DNA of 64,000 bases from DATKAS01 sp963773315 (lineage in GTDB: Bacteria > Actinomycetota > Acidimicrobiia > Acidimicrobiales > DATKAS01), in the NCBI GenBank assembly GCA_963773315.1, contig CAVZAF010000002.1:248001-312000 (forward strand). Reading direction: 5' to 3'. Positions within the stretch are counted from its first letter, which is position 1, and every line of letters starts with the position of its first letter. The position numbers and the translations under genes were made by a program. Below are positions 25,400 to 33,136 of this stretch, in pieces. The notes under the pieces are model-generated. The model did not search any database. It saw only the letters and a program-made list of their open reading frames with translations, and was not told where the DNA came from.

Positions 25400-26077
25400 G
25401 TGACGCATCTCGCGACTGTGCTCGCACAAAGCGATCCTTGGGTGCGCTGGTCGTGGGTCGGAGACCACGGCGACCTGATCCTGTCTTTGCTGCGCGAGCA
25501 CATCGTGCTCACCGTCCAGGCCGTGCTTCTCGGCCTCGTTGTGGCGGTTCCGGTCTCCCTCGCCGCTGTGCACTGGCGTTGGTTGCAGGCCCCCGCGTTC
25601 TCGCTCGCCGGGATCCTCTACACGATCCCTTCGCTCGCCCTGTTCGCGATCTTGGTGCCGTGGACGGGCTTGAGTCACACGACCGCACTGATCCCGCTTG
25701 CGTCGTACACCCTGTTCATCCTCACCCGGAACATCGTCACCGGCCTCGAGGGCGTGCCACCCGCGGTCAAGGACGCCGCCGACGGCATGGGGTACGGACG
25801 TACCGCCCGGCTGGTGAAGGTCGAGCTGCCGCTCGCACTTCCCACGATCATGGCCGGCATCCGTCTGGCGACGATCAGCACGATCGGCCTCGTCACCGTC
25901 ACTGCGCTCATCGGGCTCGGTGGCCTCGGCCAGCTCATCAATGACGGACTGACCCGCGACTTCCGCACGCCGCTCGTCGTCGGCTCGGTGCTCTCGGTGC
26001 TGCTGGCGATCGTCGCGGATGTCCTGCTGCTCGGCGTCCAGCGTGTCGCGACTCCGTGGGCGAGAGCGGCGCGCTGA
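25400..26077 (+). CDS. opuCB: Osmoprotectant ABC transporter permease
   Basis: A 225-residue inner-membrane permease with about five to six helices and the EAA loop DAADGMGYGRTARLVKVELPLALP near residue 130, where it contacts the ATPase. The conserved TLFILTRNIVTGLEGV and IGLGGLGQLI segments are typical of ProW/OpuCB. The GTG start is followed by the short tail THLATVLAQ. It is followed after one base by the second permease. Confidence 0.9.
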   Translation: MTHLATVLAQSDPWVRWSWVGDHGDLILSLLREHIVLTVQAVLLGLVVAVPVSLAAVHWRWLQAPAFSLAGILYTIPSLALFAILVPWTGLSHTTALIPLASYTLFILTRNIVTGLEGVPPAVKDAADGMGYGRTARLVKVELPLALPTIMAGIRLATISTIGLVTVTALIGLGGLGQLINDGLTRDFRTPLVVGSVLSVLLAIVADVLLLGVQRVATPWARAAR

Positions 26078-26078
26078 C

Positions 26079-26852
26079 GTGGACTTCCTCGGCCGGGTGT
26101 ACGACTGGTTCGCCGACGGCGATCACTGGTCGGGCGCGTCGGGCATCCCGAACCGGATGATCGAGCACCTCCAGCTCTCCATCGTCGCGATCCTCGTCGC
26201 GCTGGTCATCGCCTTCCCGATCGGGCTCGTGCTCGGACACACGCGCCGAGGCGGCGCGGTGGCTGTCAACGTCTCGAACATCGGGCGCGCGATCCCGTCG
26301 TTCGCGCTCCTGGTCCTCGGCGCGCAGCTGTGGGGCATCGGTGAGATCGGGGGCATGTCGAAGGCAGCGCTGCTCGCGCTCATCGCACTCGCGATCCCAC
26401 CGATCGTCACGAACACGTATGTGGGTATGAGTCAGGTCGATGAGGGCATCCGTGACTCAGCCAAGGGCGTCGGCATGCGGTCGTCACAGCGCATGCTCCG
26501 CGTCGAGCTCCCGATCGCGCTCCCGCTCGTGATGGCGGGCATTCGCATCAGCGCCCTGCAGGTCGTTGCCACCGCAACGCTGGCGGCGGTCGTCGCGTCG
26601 GGTGGGCTCGGCCGCTTCATCGTCGACGGCATCGCCGTGCGCGACTTCCCGCGCGTGTTCGCAGGCGCGCTGCTCGTCGCTGCACTCGCACTCACGATCG
26701 AAGGCGTGCTGGCTCTCGGGCAGCGCGCATTGGTGTCCGACGGATTGCGGGCTGAGGGCCCGCGTTCTGTCCGGCAGCCTGGTCTCGAGGCGCAGGGGTC
26801 GTTGCTCCTCGTCGAGGCCGGTTCAGTCCCCAACAGAGAGGAAGCCCAGTGA
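26079..26852 (+). CDS. opuCD: Osmoprotectant ABC transporter permease (second subunit)
   Basis: The partner permease of 257 residues, with helices from IVAILVALVIAFPIGLVLG onward and the EAA loop DSAKGVGMRSSQRMLRVELPIALP. Homology to the first permease is evident across the core (GGLGRFIVDG versus GGLGQLINDG), so the transporter is a heterodimer. The GTG start is two bases after the previous stop, and the 3' end overlaps the binding-protein GTG (GTGA). The last ~40 residues are an unusual charged extension. Confidence 0.88.
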   Translation: MDFLGRVYDWFADGDHWSGASGIPNRMIEHLQLSIVAILVALVIAFPIGLVLGHTRRGGAVAVNVSNIGRAIPSFALLVLGAQLWGIGEIGGMSKAALLALIALAIPPIVTNTYVGMSQVDEGIRDSAKGVGMRSSQRMLRVELPIALPLVMAGIRISALQVVATATLAAVVASGGLGRFIVDGIAVRDFPRVFAGALLVAALALTIEGVLALGQRALVSDGLRAEGPRSVRQPGLEAQGSLLLVEAGSVPNREEAQ

Positions 26853-27862
26853 CCAAGTCAGCGAGGTGGCTGCTCGCCGCCGTTCCCCTGACCTTCTGCT
26901 TGATTGCCGCGGCATGCGGTGACGACAGCGGCTCGAGCGCGAGCTCGAGTGCCCCCGCCGCAAGCACGCCCGCGGACAGCTCGCCATCGGGGACCGGGGC
27001 GACCGGCACCGCGCCGGCGATCGTCTTCAAGGCGCTCGACGCGGGCGGACCGCTCACCACCGGCGCGCTGGACAAGGGCGACATCGACATCGCGCTTCTG
27101 TTCTCGAGCCAGGGGATCATCTCGGAGAAGGGCTGGATCATCCTCGCCGATGACAAGAAGCTCCAGCCGGTCGACAACCTCGTGCCAGTCATCCGCACCG
27201 AGATCGCGAAGACGCCCGGCGTGTCCGAGGCGTTGAACAAGGTCTCCGCGGCCCTCACGACGGACGAGCTCTCGAAGCTGAACCTCGAGGTCGACGCGGA
27301 CAAGCGCGATCCCGCAGACGTCGCCAAGGAGTTCCTCACCGCGAAGAACATCATCGGTGAGCAGAACGGGAGCGATGGGCTCGCTGGCGTCTCGATCACG
27401 GTCGGCTCCGCGAACTTCAGTGAGCAGGAGATCGTCGCGAACATGTACGCACTGATCCTGCAGAACAACAGCGCCAAGGTGACGACGAAGTTCAAGCTCG
27501 GCAGTCGCGAAGTCGTCGCTCCGGCCCTCGAGAGCGGCGAGATCGACGTCTACCCCGAGTACGTGGGCACATACCTGACATTCCTCGGTGGCACCCCCAG
27601 CAGTGACCTCGACAAGACGGTCGCCGACCTGCGTGCGGCGGCCGAGCCGAAGGGCATCACGGTGCTCGACCCATCGCCCGCCGAGGACATCAACGCGCTT
27701 GTCGTGACCAAGGCGACGGCTGACAAGTACCACCTCGTCAACATCTCCGACCTCGCGTCGGTGCCCGACCAGCTGACGATGGGTGGGCCGCCCGAGTGTC
27801 CCCAGCGTCCGTATTGCATCCTCGGCTTCGAGCAGACCTACGGTTTGAAGTTCCAGGTCTGA
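26849..27862 (+). CDS. opuCC: Circularly permuted osmoprotectant-binding lipoprotein
   Basis: The extracellular solute-binding component of the OpuC-type transporter, 337 residues, lipobox cysteine at residue 23 and a Ser/Pro/Thr linker to about 55. In ordinary family members the mature chain starts with ITVGSxNF and ends with AKDFL after an FKxLDAGGPLT segment in the middle. Here the order is reversed: FKALDAGGPLT (residues 60-70) through DVAKEFLTAKN (to ~167) comes first. A Gly-rich joint then leads into VSITVGSANFSEQE (181-194), and the protein ends at FEQTYGLKFQV. Both halves look complete, so it should still fold as one binding protein with new termini. Confidence 0.85.
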   Translation: MTKSARWLLAAVPLTFCLIAAACGDDSGSSASSSAPAASTPADSSPSGTGATGTAPAIVFKALDAGGPLTTGALDKGDIDIALLFSSQGIISEKGWIILADDKKLQPVDNLVPVIRTEIAKTPGVSEALNKVSAALTTDELSKLNLEVDADKRDPADVAKEFLTAKNIIGEQNGSDGLAGVSITVGSANFSEQEIVANMYALILQNNSAKVTTKFKLGSREVVAPALESGEIDVYPEYVGTYLTFLGGTPSSDLDKTVADLRAAAEPKGITVLDPSPAEDINALVVTKATADKYHLVNISDLASVPDQLTMGGPPECPQRPYCILGFEQTYGLKFQV

Positions 27863-27922
27863 GTCCGGCCGCGCCCGGTGTGGGCGAGTGGGTCCGTTGG
27901 CGTCCTCGGGGGCGCCAGCGGC

Positions 27923-28393
27923 TCACGCCGGGAGCAGCAGCGCCAGCAAGGTGACCGCGATCGCGGCGATGCAGATGAGGTGATCGCGCAGGATCGACCG
28001 CGCGAGCGCTGACTGGGTCGCCGCGTCGTCGCGCTCCCGGCCGAGCCGTACCGCAGCCGGCACGGTGTGCGCCCCGGCGAGGTTGATGGCAACGAGGGCG
28101 AAGACGAGCGCGATCGTGGCGCGCCAGTTGGGGAGGTCATCGCCCAGGAGCACCGCGATCAGCGCTCCGATGGTGACCAGCATGGCGAGCAGGACGAGTC
28201 GGCTCATCGGTCGAGACGTCGTCGTGACCCTCGCGTAGTAGGCCGCGATCGACGACAACACCTGCGGGGGGAGCTCGGCGCGGGTGTGGCCTCGCACCTG
28301 CACGTCGAACATGAGGTCGAACCACAGCACGGCGAGCAGGAAGCCTGCGCCCGCACTGGCCACCGCTCTCACAGCCGAAGTCTGGCGCGGCAT
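27923..28393 (-). CDS. Four-helix membrane protein of unknown function
   Basis: A 156-residue protein with four hydrophobic helices, an acidic pair FDLMFDVQV near residue 27 and a short cytoplasmic loop LGRERDDAATQSALARSIL. The pattern resembles small DUF1772-like membrane proteins, but I do not recognise the family with confidence. The ATG is divergent from the Clp_N-PdxH gene ten bases away, so their promoters overlap. Its 3' end faces the transporter operon across a 60-base gap. Confidence 0.6.
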   Translation of the reverse strand: MPRQTSAVRAVASAGAGFLLAVLWFDLMFDVQVRGHTRAELPPQVLSSIAAYYARVTTTSRPMSRLVLLAMLVTIGALIAVLLGDDLPNWRATIALVFALVAINLAGAHTVPAAVRLGRERDDAATQSALARSILRDHLICIAAIAVTLLALLLPA

Positions 28394-28402
28394 GCTGTGG
28401 CC

Positions 28403-29473
28403 ATGTTCGAGCGCTTCACGGATCGTGCCCGACGGGTCGTCGTGCTGGCACAGGACGAGGCGCGCCTCCTGAACCACAACTACATCGGGACGGAGCACCT
28501 CCTCCTCGGCCTCATCCATGAGGGCGACGGCGTGGCCGCGAGGTCGCTCGAGTCGCTCGGCATCTCGCTTGCCGCCGTCCGCGGTCGCGTCGAGGACATC
28601 ATCGGCCACGGTGTGGAGGCGCCGTCCGGACACGTCCCGTTCACGCCTCGGTCCAAGAAGGTCCTCGAGCTCTCGCTGCGCGAAGCACTGGCGCTCGGCC
28701 ACAGCTACATCGGCACCGAGCACATCCTCCTCGGCCTCCTACGCGAGGGCGAAGGGGTCGCAGCGCAGGTCCTCGTAGCGCTCGGTGCGAACCTCGAGAC
28801 TGTGCGCGCTCGTGTGCTCGAGACGCTCCCCGAGCGCGAGAACCTCGCGACGCTGCGCCACGACTACGAGACCGGGGGCCTCGAGCGCACTGACATCGCG
28901 GACGACCCCATCGTTCAGTTCCAACGTTGGTACGAAGACGCTGCGACCGCCGGGCTCGAGGAGCCGAACGCGATGTCGTTGGCAACCGTCGACGAGCACG
29001 GCCAGCCCGATGCGCGCGTCGTGCTGCTCCGGGGCGTTGACGAGGGCGGGTTCGTGTGGTTCACGAACCGCAACAGCCGCAAAGGCCGAGAGCTCTCGGC
29101 GAACCCACGGGCCGCCCTGGTGTTTCTCTGGGTGCCCTTGCACCGCCAGATCCGTGTGACGGGAACGGTGACGCCGATCGACGACGCGGAGTCGGACGCG
29201 TACTTCGCCACGCGGCCGCGTGAGAGCCAGATCGGCGCGTGGGCGTCGGCGCAAAGCGAGGTGCTCGTGGATCGTGCTGCGCTCGACGATGCCGTTGCCG
29301 CGATCGAGGAGCGCTACCGCGGCATCGAGGTGCCTCGGCCCGCCCACTGGGGCGGCTATCGCCTCGCCCATCAGTCGCTCGAGGTGTGGCAAGGCCGAGC
29401 CAACCGGCTGCACGACCGGTTCCGCTACTCGCGTGACGGCAGTGCGTGGCGCATCGAGCGCCTGTGGCCTTAG
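28403..29473 (+). CDS. pdxH: ClpC N-domain fused to pyridoxamine 5'-phosphate oxidase
   Basis: Residues 1-140 are a tandem Clp_N domain almost identical to the start of actinobacterial ClpC (MFERFTDRARRVVVLAQDEA; IGTEHLLLGLIHEGDGVAA; second repeat IGTEHILLGLLREGEGVAA). From about residue 147 the same frame continues as a complete PdxH: PIVQFQRW, EPNAMSLATVD, FMN-binding RVVLLRG and FTNRNSRKGRELSANP, then RLHDRFRYSR and the terminal RLWP. PdxH makes pyridoxal phosphate from PNP or PMP. There is no ATG between the parts; an internal GTG near 28811 could also yield PdxH alone. CATGCT precedes the ATG by six bases. Confidence 0.8.
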   Translation: MFERFTDRARRVVVLAQDEARLLNHNYIGTEHLLLGLIHEGDGVAARSLESLGISLAAVRGRVEDIIGHGVEAPSGHVPFTPRSKKVLELSLREALALGHSYIGTEHILLGLLREGEGVAAQVLVALGANLETVRARVLETLPERENLATLRHDYETGGLERTDIADDPIVQFQRWYEDAATAGLEEPNAMSLATVDEHGQPDARVVLLRGVDEGGFVWFTNRNSRKGRELSANPRAALVFLWVPLHRQIRVTGTVTPIDDAESDAYFATRPRESQIGAWASAQSEVLVDRAALDDAVAAIEERYRGIEVPRPAHWGGYRLAHQSLEVWQGRANRLHDRFRYSRDGSAWRIERLWP

Positions 29474-30063
29474 GCCCAGGTCGTCGCCGCGGCCGCCAGC
29501 CCGTCGATCAGCGAAACGGTGTGAGGCACGAGCCCCGGTCCCTCCCAGTCCTTCCAGATCGGGCTGCGCCCTCGCACGCGCGGTGGCAGCTCGAGCTGCA
29601 CGCCCCCGCCTCGCGGCCGGTTCGCGGGGTTCTCAGGGTGCAGGCCGCGCAAGGCGGAGGGGATCTCGTCGAGGTCAGTGGCGATCGTGTAGTCCGGCAA
29701 TGCGGGTCGCAGGTGCGAGGCGACATGATCGGCGAGCGTGCGGTTCTGGCCGCCGACGAGCAGCGTCGTCCACATGCCCTCGCGGCCGTATCCGTGCACG
29801 GTCACGACGACGTCCACATGATCGAGGAACTCGGCGAGCGCTTCGGAGTGCTCGGGTCGCACCTCGGTCGACGGGATGTGCCAGCGGAAGCCCGCGGGTT
29901 GGAGGACGGCGTAGAGAGACGCGCCCGCCTGCTCCGCGGCCGCCGTCGCGACGACGTCGGTGACCTCCTCGAGCGAACCCCCGTGGTACGCCATGAAGCC
30001 GAACGTCGAACGAAGCTCGACGATCTCTTCGACACCCGGATGGGCGAGCAGCTCGTCGAACAC
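29470..30063 (-). CDS. Poly-gamma-glutamate hydrolase-type protein (YjqB/DUF867)
   Basis: A 197-residue protein of the phage/YjqB poly-gamma-glutamate hydrolase family, zinc enzymes with a carboxypeptidase-like fold. The characteristic residues are in FMAYHGGSLEEVTD near 23, RWHIPSTEVRPEHSE and VVVTVHGYGRE. The substrate here is unknown; a CapA-type protein is encoded 25 kb away, too far to link them. The start is GTG, and the stop overlaps the convergent PdxH stop by three bases. Confidence 0.75.
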   Translation of the reverse strand: MFDELLAHPGVEEIVELRSTFGFMAYHGGSLEEVTDVVATAAAEQAGASLYAVLQPAGFRWHIPSTEVRPEHSEALAEFLDHVDVVVTVHGYGREGMWTTLLVGGQNRTLADHVASHLRPALPDYTIATDLDEIPSALRGLHPENPANRPRGGGVQLELPPRVRGRSPIWKDWEGPGLVPHTVSLIDGLAAAATTWA

Positions 30064-30078
30064 GATGGCCTGGTGGGG

Positions 30079-30945
30079 CTACGAACGCCGCGCCGAGTCT
30101 CGACGGCGGGCGAACGCGTACCACGTCGAGGCCCCGATGACGACGGCCAGCACGAAGGCGACGCGTCCCGCTCCCCAGCTCTGGATGTTCGAGGCGAGGC
30201 GCGCCGACAGGTCCTCGACGAACGTGATGGGGCCCGATCCGGTCGAGCTGGAGTAGTGCGTCGCGATGTTGAAGATCCAGTAGTAGACGAGGTACGCGCC
30301 CGCGACGATCAGCAGCGCGCCCGCGACCCTGTCGACGTAGCGCATCGCATGGCGCATCGAGTGCACGACCGACTGCTTCGCCAGCGCGAGAGCGACCGTC
30401 AACGTCACGAGGACCATCGCCATCCCTAGCCCGTAGGCGAGGAAGGTGGCGAGGCCTGAGGCGAAGTTCGTGCGTGAGAGGGTGCCGAACACGACGACGA
30501 GGAAGATCGGGAGAGTGCACGAGATCGACGCGATCGCGTAGGACACGCCGAAGAGGAAGATCGAGCCGAGTGTGCGGTTGCGTCCGCCCTTGTCGAGGCG
30601 CGGTGTCGAGAAGGGGAGGTGATAGCCGCGCAGCATCGCGATGCCGAGCACCACCAGCCCGATGCCGATGGCGATGGTCGCCCACTTCACGTAGTCGATG
30701 AACGACGAGACGCCCGCGTTCACGAGTGTCCCGACGATCCCGAATACCACCAAGAAGCCCGCGGACACCGCGGCGCCCACCAACAACGCGGTGCCGACGC
30801 TCGCTCGCCGATCGTCCTCGGCGCCCTTCGCCACCTCGATCCCGAGGAAGTACGACAGGTAAGCCGGCAGCATCGCGAAGCCGCACGGATTCACTGTGGC
30901 GACCGCCCCGGCGGTGAATGCGTACGCGAGGGGTGCGTCGATCAT
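30079..30945 (-). CDS. ccdA: Cytochrome c biogenesis / thiol-disulfide transporter CcdA
   Basis: Moves reducing equivalents across the membrane to an extracytoplasmic thioredoxin such as the TlpA-like protein encoded just upstream. The 288-residue protein has six core helices. The redox cysteines are in ATVNPCGFAMLPAYLSYFLG near residue 21 and ASISCTLPIF near 143. A C-terminal extra helix follows a Ser-rich loop. Its ATG overlaps the TlpA stop, so the pair is co-translated. Confidence 0.9.
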   Translation of the reverse strand: MIDAPLAYAFTAGAVATVNPCGFAMLPAYLSYFLGIEVAKGAEDDRRASVGTALLVGAAVSAGFLVVFGIVGTLVNAGVSSFIDYVKWATIAIGIGLVVLGIAMLRGYHLPFSTPRLDKGGRNRTLGSIFLFGVSYAIASISCTLPIFLVVVFGTLSRTNFASGLATFLAYGLGMAMVLVTLTVALALAKQSVVHSMRHAMRYVDRVAGALLIVAGAYLVYYWIFNIATHYSSSTGSGPITFVEDLSARLASNIQSWGAGRVAFVLAVVIGASTWYAFARRRDSARRS

Positions 30946-31511
30946 GCGCCGAACAGCTTGTGCACCTCGGACCGCAGGTCGTCGGCCGAGAACGCGCCGT
31001 TGTGCACTTCGAGGACCTTGCCGTCGGCGGAGATGAAGACCGTCGTCGGCATCACGATGCCGCCGAAGGCGCTGAGGAAGTCGCCGTTCGGGTCACGGGC
31101 GAGGTCGTAGGTGACGCCGGCCTTGTCCGCGATCGATTGGCCGTCGGCCGCCCGGTCCTGGTTGTTCATCCCCAGGAAGGCGACCTTGCTCCCGAGCTCG
31201 GAGTGCACCTGCTGCAGATCGGGCATCTCGCGTACGCACGGCGCGCACCACGAGGCGAAGAAGTTCACGACGAGGGGAGTGCCCCTGTAGTCGGCGAACG
31301 TGGCCTTCGTGCCGTCGAACCGCTCGAATTCGGCGGTAGGGGCGGACTTGCCGTGCTGGCTCGTCGCGGTCGGGATCGCTCCCAGCGTGGATGATCTGTC
31401 GCCGCCGCTCCCGCCCGTGAACACGAGCAGCGCAACGACCACGATCGCCGTGACCACGACTCCGAGGAGGACGCCTCGTCCGATCGCTTTGCGGCGTACG
31501 GCGGCGTCCAT
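30942..31511 (-). CDS. TlpA/ResA-like membrane-anchored thioredoxin
   Basis: A 189-residue protein with an N-terminal signal anchor (LLGVVVTAIVVVALLVF) and a thioredoxin fold outside the membrane. The active site reads FFASWCAPCVREMPDLQ, and the cis-Pro loop is IVMPTTVFI. It probably reduces apocytochrome or oxidase cysteines with electrons from CcdA. TAGCCT lies seven bases before the ATG, which supports this start and a leaderless transcript covering both genes. Confidence 0.88.
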   Translation of the reverse strand: MDAAVRRKAIGRGVLLGVVVTAIVVVALLVFTGGSGGDRSSTLGAIPTATSQHGKSAPTAEFERFDGTKATFADYRGTPLVVNFFASWCAPCVREMPDLQQVHSELGSKVAFLGMNNQDRAADGQSIADKAGVTYDLARDPNGDFLSAFGGIVMPTTVFISADGKVLEVHNGAFSADDLRSEVHKLFGA

Positions 31512-31620
31512 CCCGATGAGGCTAGAGGCCGAAGTCGAAGAGGAAGATTCGACCGCAGGGCGGGCGGGGCTCGCGTGTCGCGTCACCCCGACCGCCCGAG
31601 CGGTGATCGGTGCAGGACAG

Positions 31621-31977
31621 TCAGGCCGTGCGGATGAACGGGGGCAGCGGCACCTCGTCGACCACGATCTCGGGCCTCGGGTGCTTGGGCGGCCGCCCGC
31701 GCTTGCGCTTCTGAGCGACGATCCGCCCGTTGTGGAGCAGCTGGCCACCCCACACACCGAAGGGCTCCTGGCGGGCGAGGGCCTCCGAGAGGCAGGTCTC
31801 GCGGACCGGGCACTTCGAGCAGATCGCCTTGGCCCGAGCGATGTCGATGAGGTCCTCCGAGAAGAAGAGGAACGTCAGCGTGCCCGCGCCGTCGTTGCAG
31901 CGGGCCTTGGCCCACCACTGTGCAGCCGGGGTCAGCGGCTGGGTCTCGAGCTCCTGGTTGTCGTTGATGGCGTACAT
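31621..31977 (-). CDS. WhiB7-like iron-sulfur transcription regulator
   Basis: A 118-residue WhiB-family protein. Cys27, Cys53, Cys56 and Cys62 should bind a 4Fe-4S cluster, and the sigma-contact turn EPFGVWGG lies at 71-78. The basic tail HKR-like QKRKRGRPPKHP (89-100) is an AT-hook, a feature typical of WhiB7, the actinobacterial activator of intrinsic antibiotic resistance. A rho-independent terminator lies 37 bases before the start on the same strand, implying attenuation control. The assignment to WhiB7 rather than another AT-hook WhiB is inferred from this tail and the leader. Confidence 0.85.
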   Translation of the reverse strand: MYAINDNQELETQPLTPAAQWWAKARCNDGAGTLTFLFFSEDLIDIARAKAICSKCPVRETCLSEALARQEPFGVWGGQLLHNGRIVAQKRKRGRPPKHPRPEIVVDEVPLPPFIRTA

Positions 31978-32013
31978 GTGGGTTCCCCCAAGTCGAGTGC
32001 CGAGAAAGAGAAA

Positions 32014-32037
32014 AGCCGCCGGGATCTCCCGGCGGCT
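32014..32037 (-). terminator. Intrinsic terminator in the whiB leader (attenuator)
   Basis: A perfect 11-base palindrome arm pair around a two-base loop gives a GC-rich hairpin (stem GCCGCCGGGA). On the minus strand it is followed by TTTTCTCTTTCTC. Because it stands upstream of the whiB start in the same direction, it would stop transcription before the gene unless an antiterminator forms. Confidence 0.8.
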
Positions 32038-32066
32038 TCTGGGTTCTCGACGTTTTCGGTGGTGCT

Positions 32067-32234
32067 TTACGTCGGAGACTCGCAGAGCCGTCGGGTGGAG
32101 TAGGCCTTGTGTGCCGTGGGGATGGACATGAACGAATTCGTGTCCACTTGCCACGTGAGGCCGGCTCCAAAGACGCGTGGACGCGCGCAGGTGGCCGGAT
32201 TGGCCATCTGGTTGACGTCGAAGGTGCGCTTCAT
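32067..32234 (-). CDS. Candidate leader ORF upstream of whiB7-like gene
   Basis: A 55-residue frame starting MKRTFDVNQMAN and ending LCESPT, with its stop 29 bases before the attenuator hairpin. It has no recognisable domain. In mycobacteria whiB7 is controlled by an upstream ORF whose impaired translation lets transcription pass a terminator; the position here fits that scheme. The region is less GC-rich than the neighbouring genes. Direct coding evidence is weak. Confidence 0.35.
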   Translation of the reverse strand: MKRTFDVNQMANPATCARPRVFGAGLTWQVDTNSFMSIPTAHKAYSTRRLCESPT

Positions 32235-32377
32235 TCGGATAGGCCTCACTGTTCGGGGCTTGCTCAGTATCGGAATCGCGTGCTACTGCGCCCAATGGGC
32301 TTGGACAGAGAACCATGCCCGCCGGGGTGGCGTCAACCATTTATCGCCAAGGGGTTCATGAACACGGTCACAAAACG

Positions 32378-32403
32378 GGCCATAGCCTGCCGCCGCTATG
32401 GCC
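32378..32403 (+). promoter_or_regulatory. Hairpin overlapping the thioesterase start codon
   Basis: A perfect nine-base inverted repeat (32378-32386 and 32395-32403) with an eight-base loop encloses TAGCCT and the ATG of the next gene. TAGCCT nine bases before the ATG fits the leaderless promoter pattern, so the palindrome may be a repressor operator rather than an RNA hairpin. Confidence 0.4.
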
Positions 32404-33136
32404 GATTTCGTCCCCGTCCCGCCGTCCGGGCGTCGCTACACGCGCACCCGACCCGTGCGCCTCGGCGACTCGAGCCCCGGAGGGAGACTGCGGTTCGACG
32501 GCCTCGCTCGATACCTCCAGGACGTCTCCAACGACGACACCCGCGATGCCGCGTTCGAGAACGACATGGCGTGGGTCGTGCGGCGCACCGCGATCGAGGT
32601 GCGCAGTGGCGCTCGTTTCGGCGAGGAGCTGACCCTCACGACGTTCGCGTCGGGCGCGGGCCGCAGCTGGGCTGAACGGCGTGTCACCGTGACCGGATCA
32701 CAAGGCGCAGCGATCGAAGCGGCGAGCTTGTGGGTGCACCTCACCGACGACGGACGTCCGAAGTCTCTCCCCGACGAGTTCTTCGCGATCTACGGCGAGG
32801 CGCTCGGTGACCGCAAGGTGTCGGCCCGGTTGACCCACGGTGAGCCCCGGCTGGGGGCGCAGGTGCACCCGTGGCCGCTGCGCTTCACCGACTTCGACGT
32901 GCTCGAGCACATGAACAACGCGGCCTACTGGTCAGCAGTCGAGGAAGAGCTGTCGCGGCGACGCGACCTGCGACCGCCGATGCGGGCGGAGGTCGAGTTC
33001 CGCGTCGCGATCGAGCCCGGGTGCCGACGTGCAGATCCACACGTGCGACAGCGACGACGGGTGCGAGATGTGGATGGTCGTCGGCTCGACCGTGCACGCG
33101 AGCGCAGTGGTGGCGCGCGCTCAGCCCACTTCGTAG
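32398..33136 (+). pseudogene. Acyl-ACP thioesterase-like protein with one frameshift
   Basis: A double hot-dog protein resembling acyl-ACP thioesterases and 4-hydroxybenzoyl-CoA thioesterases. The N-terminal half contains LARYLQDVSNDDT and the first hot-dog; the second contains LRFTDFDVLEHMNNAAYWSAVEE, with the catalytic-type Asp/Asn. At the GGG run 33019-33021 one surplus base breaks the frame. Dropping it restores GADVQIHTCDSDDGCEMW and a TAG at 33136, overlapping the MBL gene end. As written, the protein is garbled after ~207 residues; I think a sequence error is likelier than decay. Confidence 0.7.

Noticed and set aside
29470..30063. YjqB-type gene as a prophage mark.
   Set aside because: The family is also common on bacterial chromosomes and no phage genes surround it.
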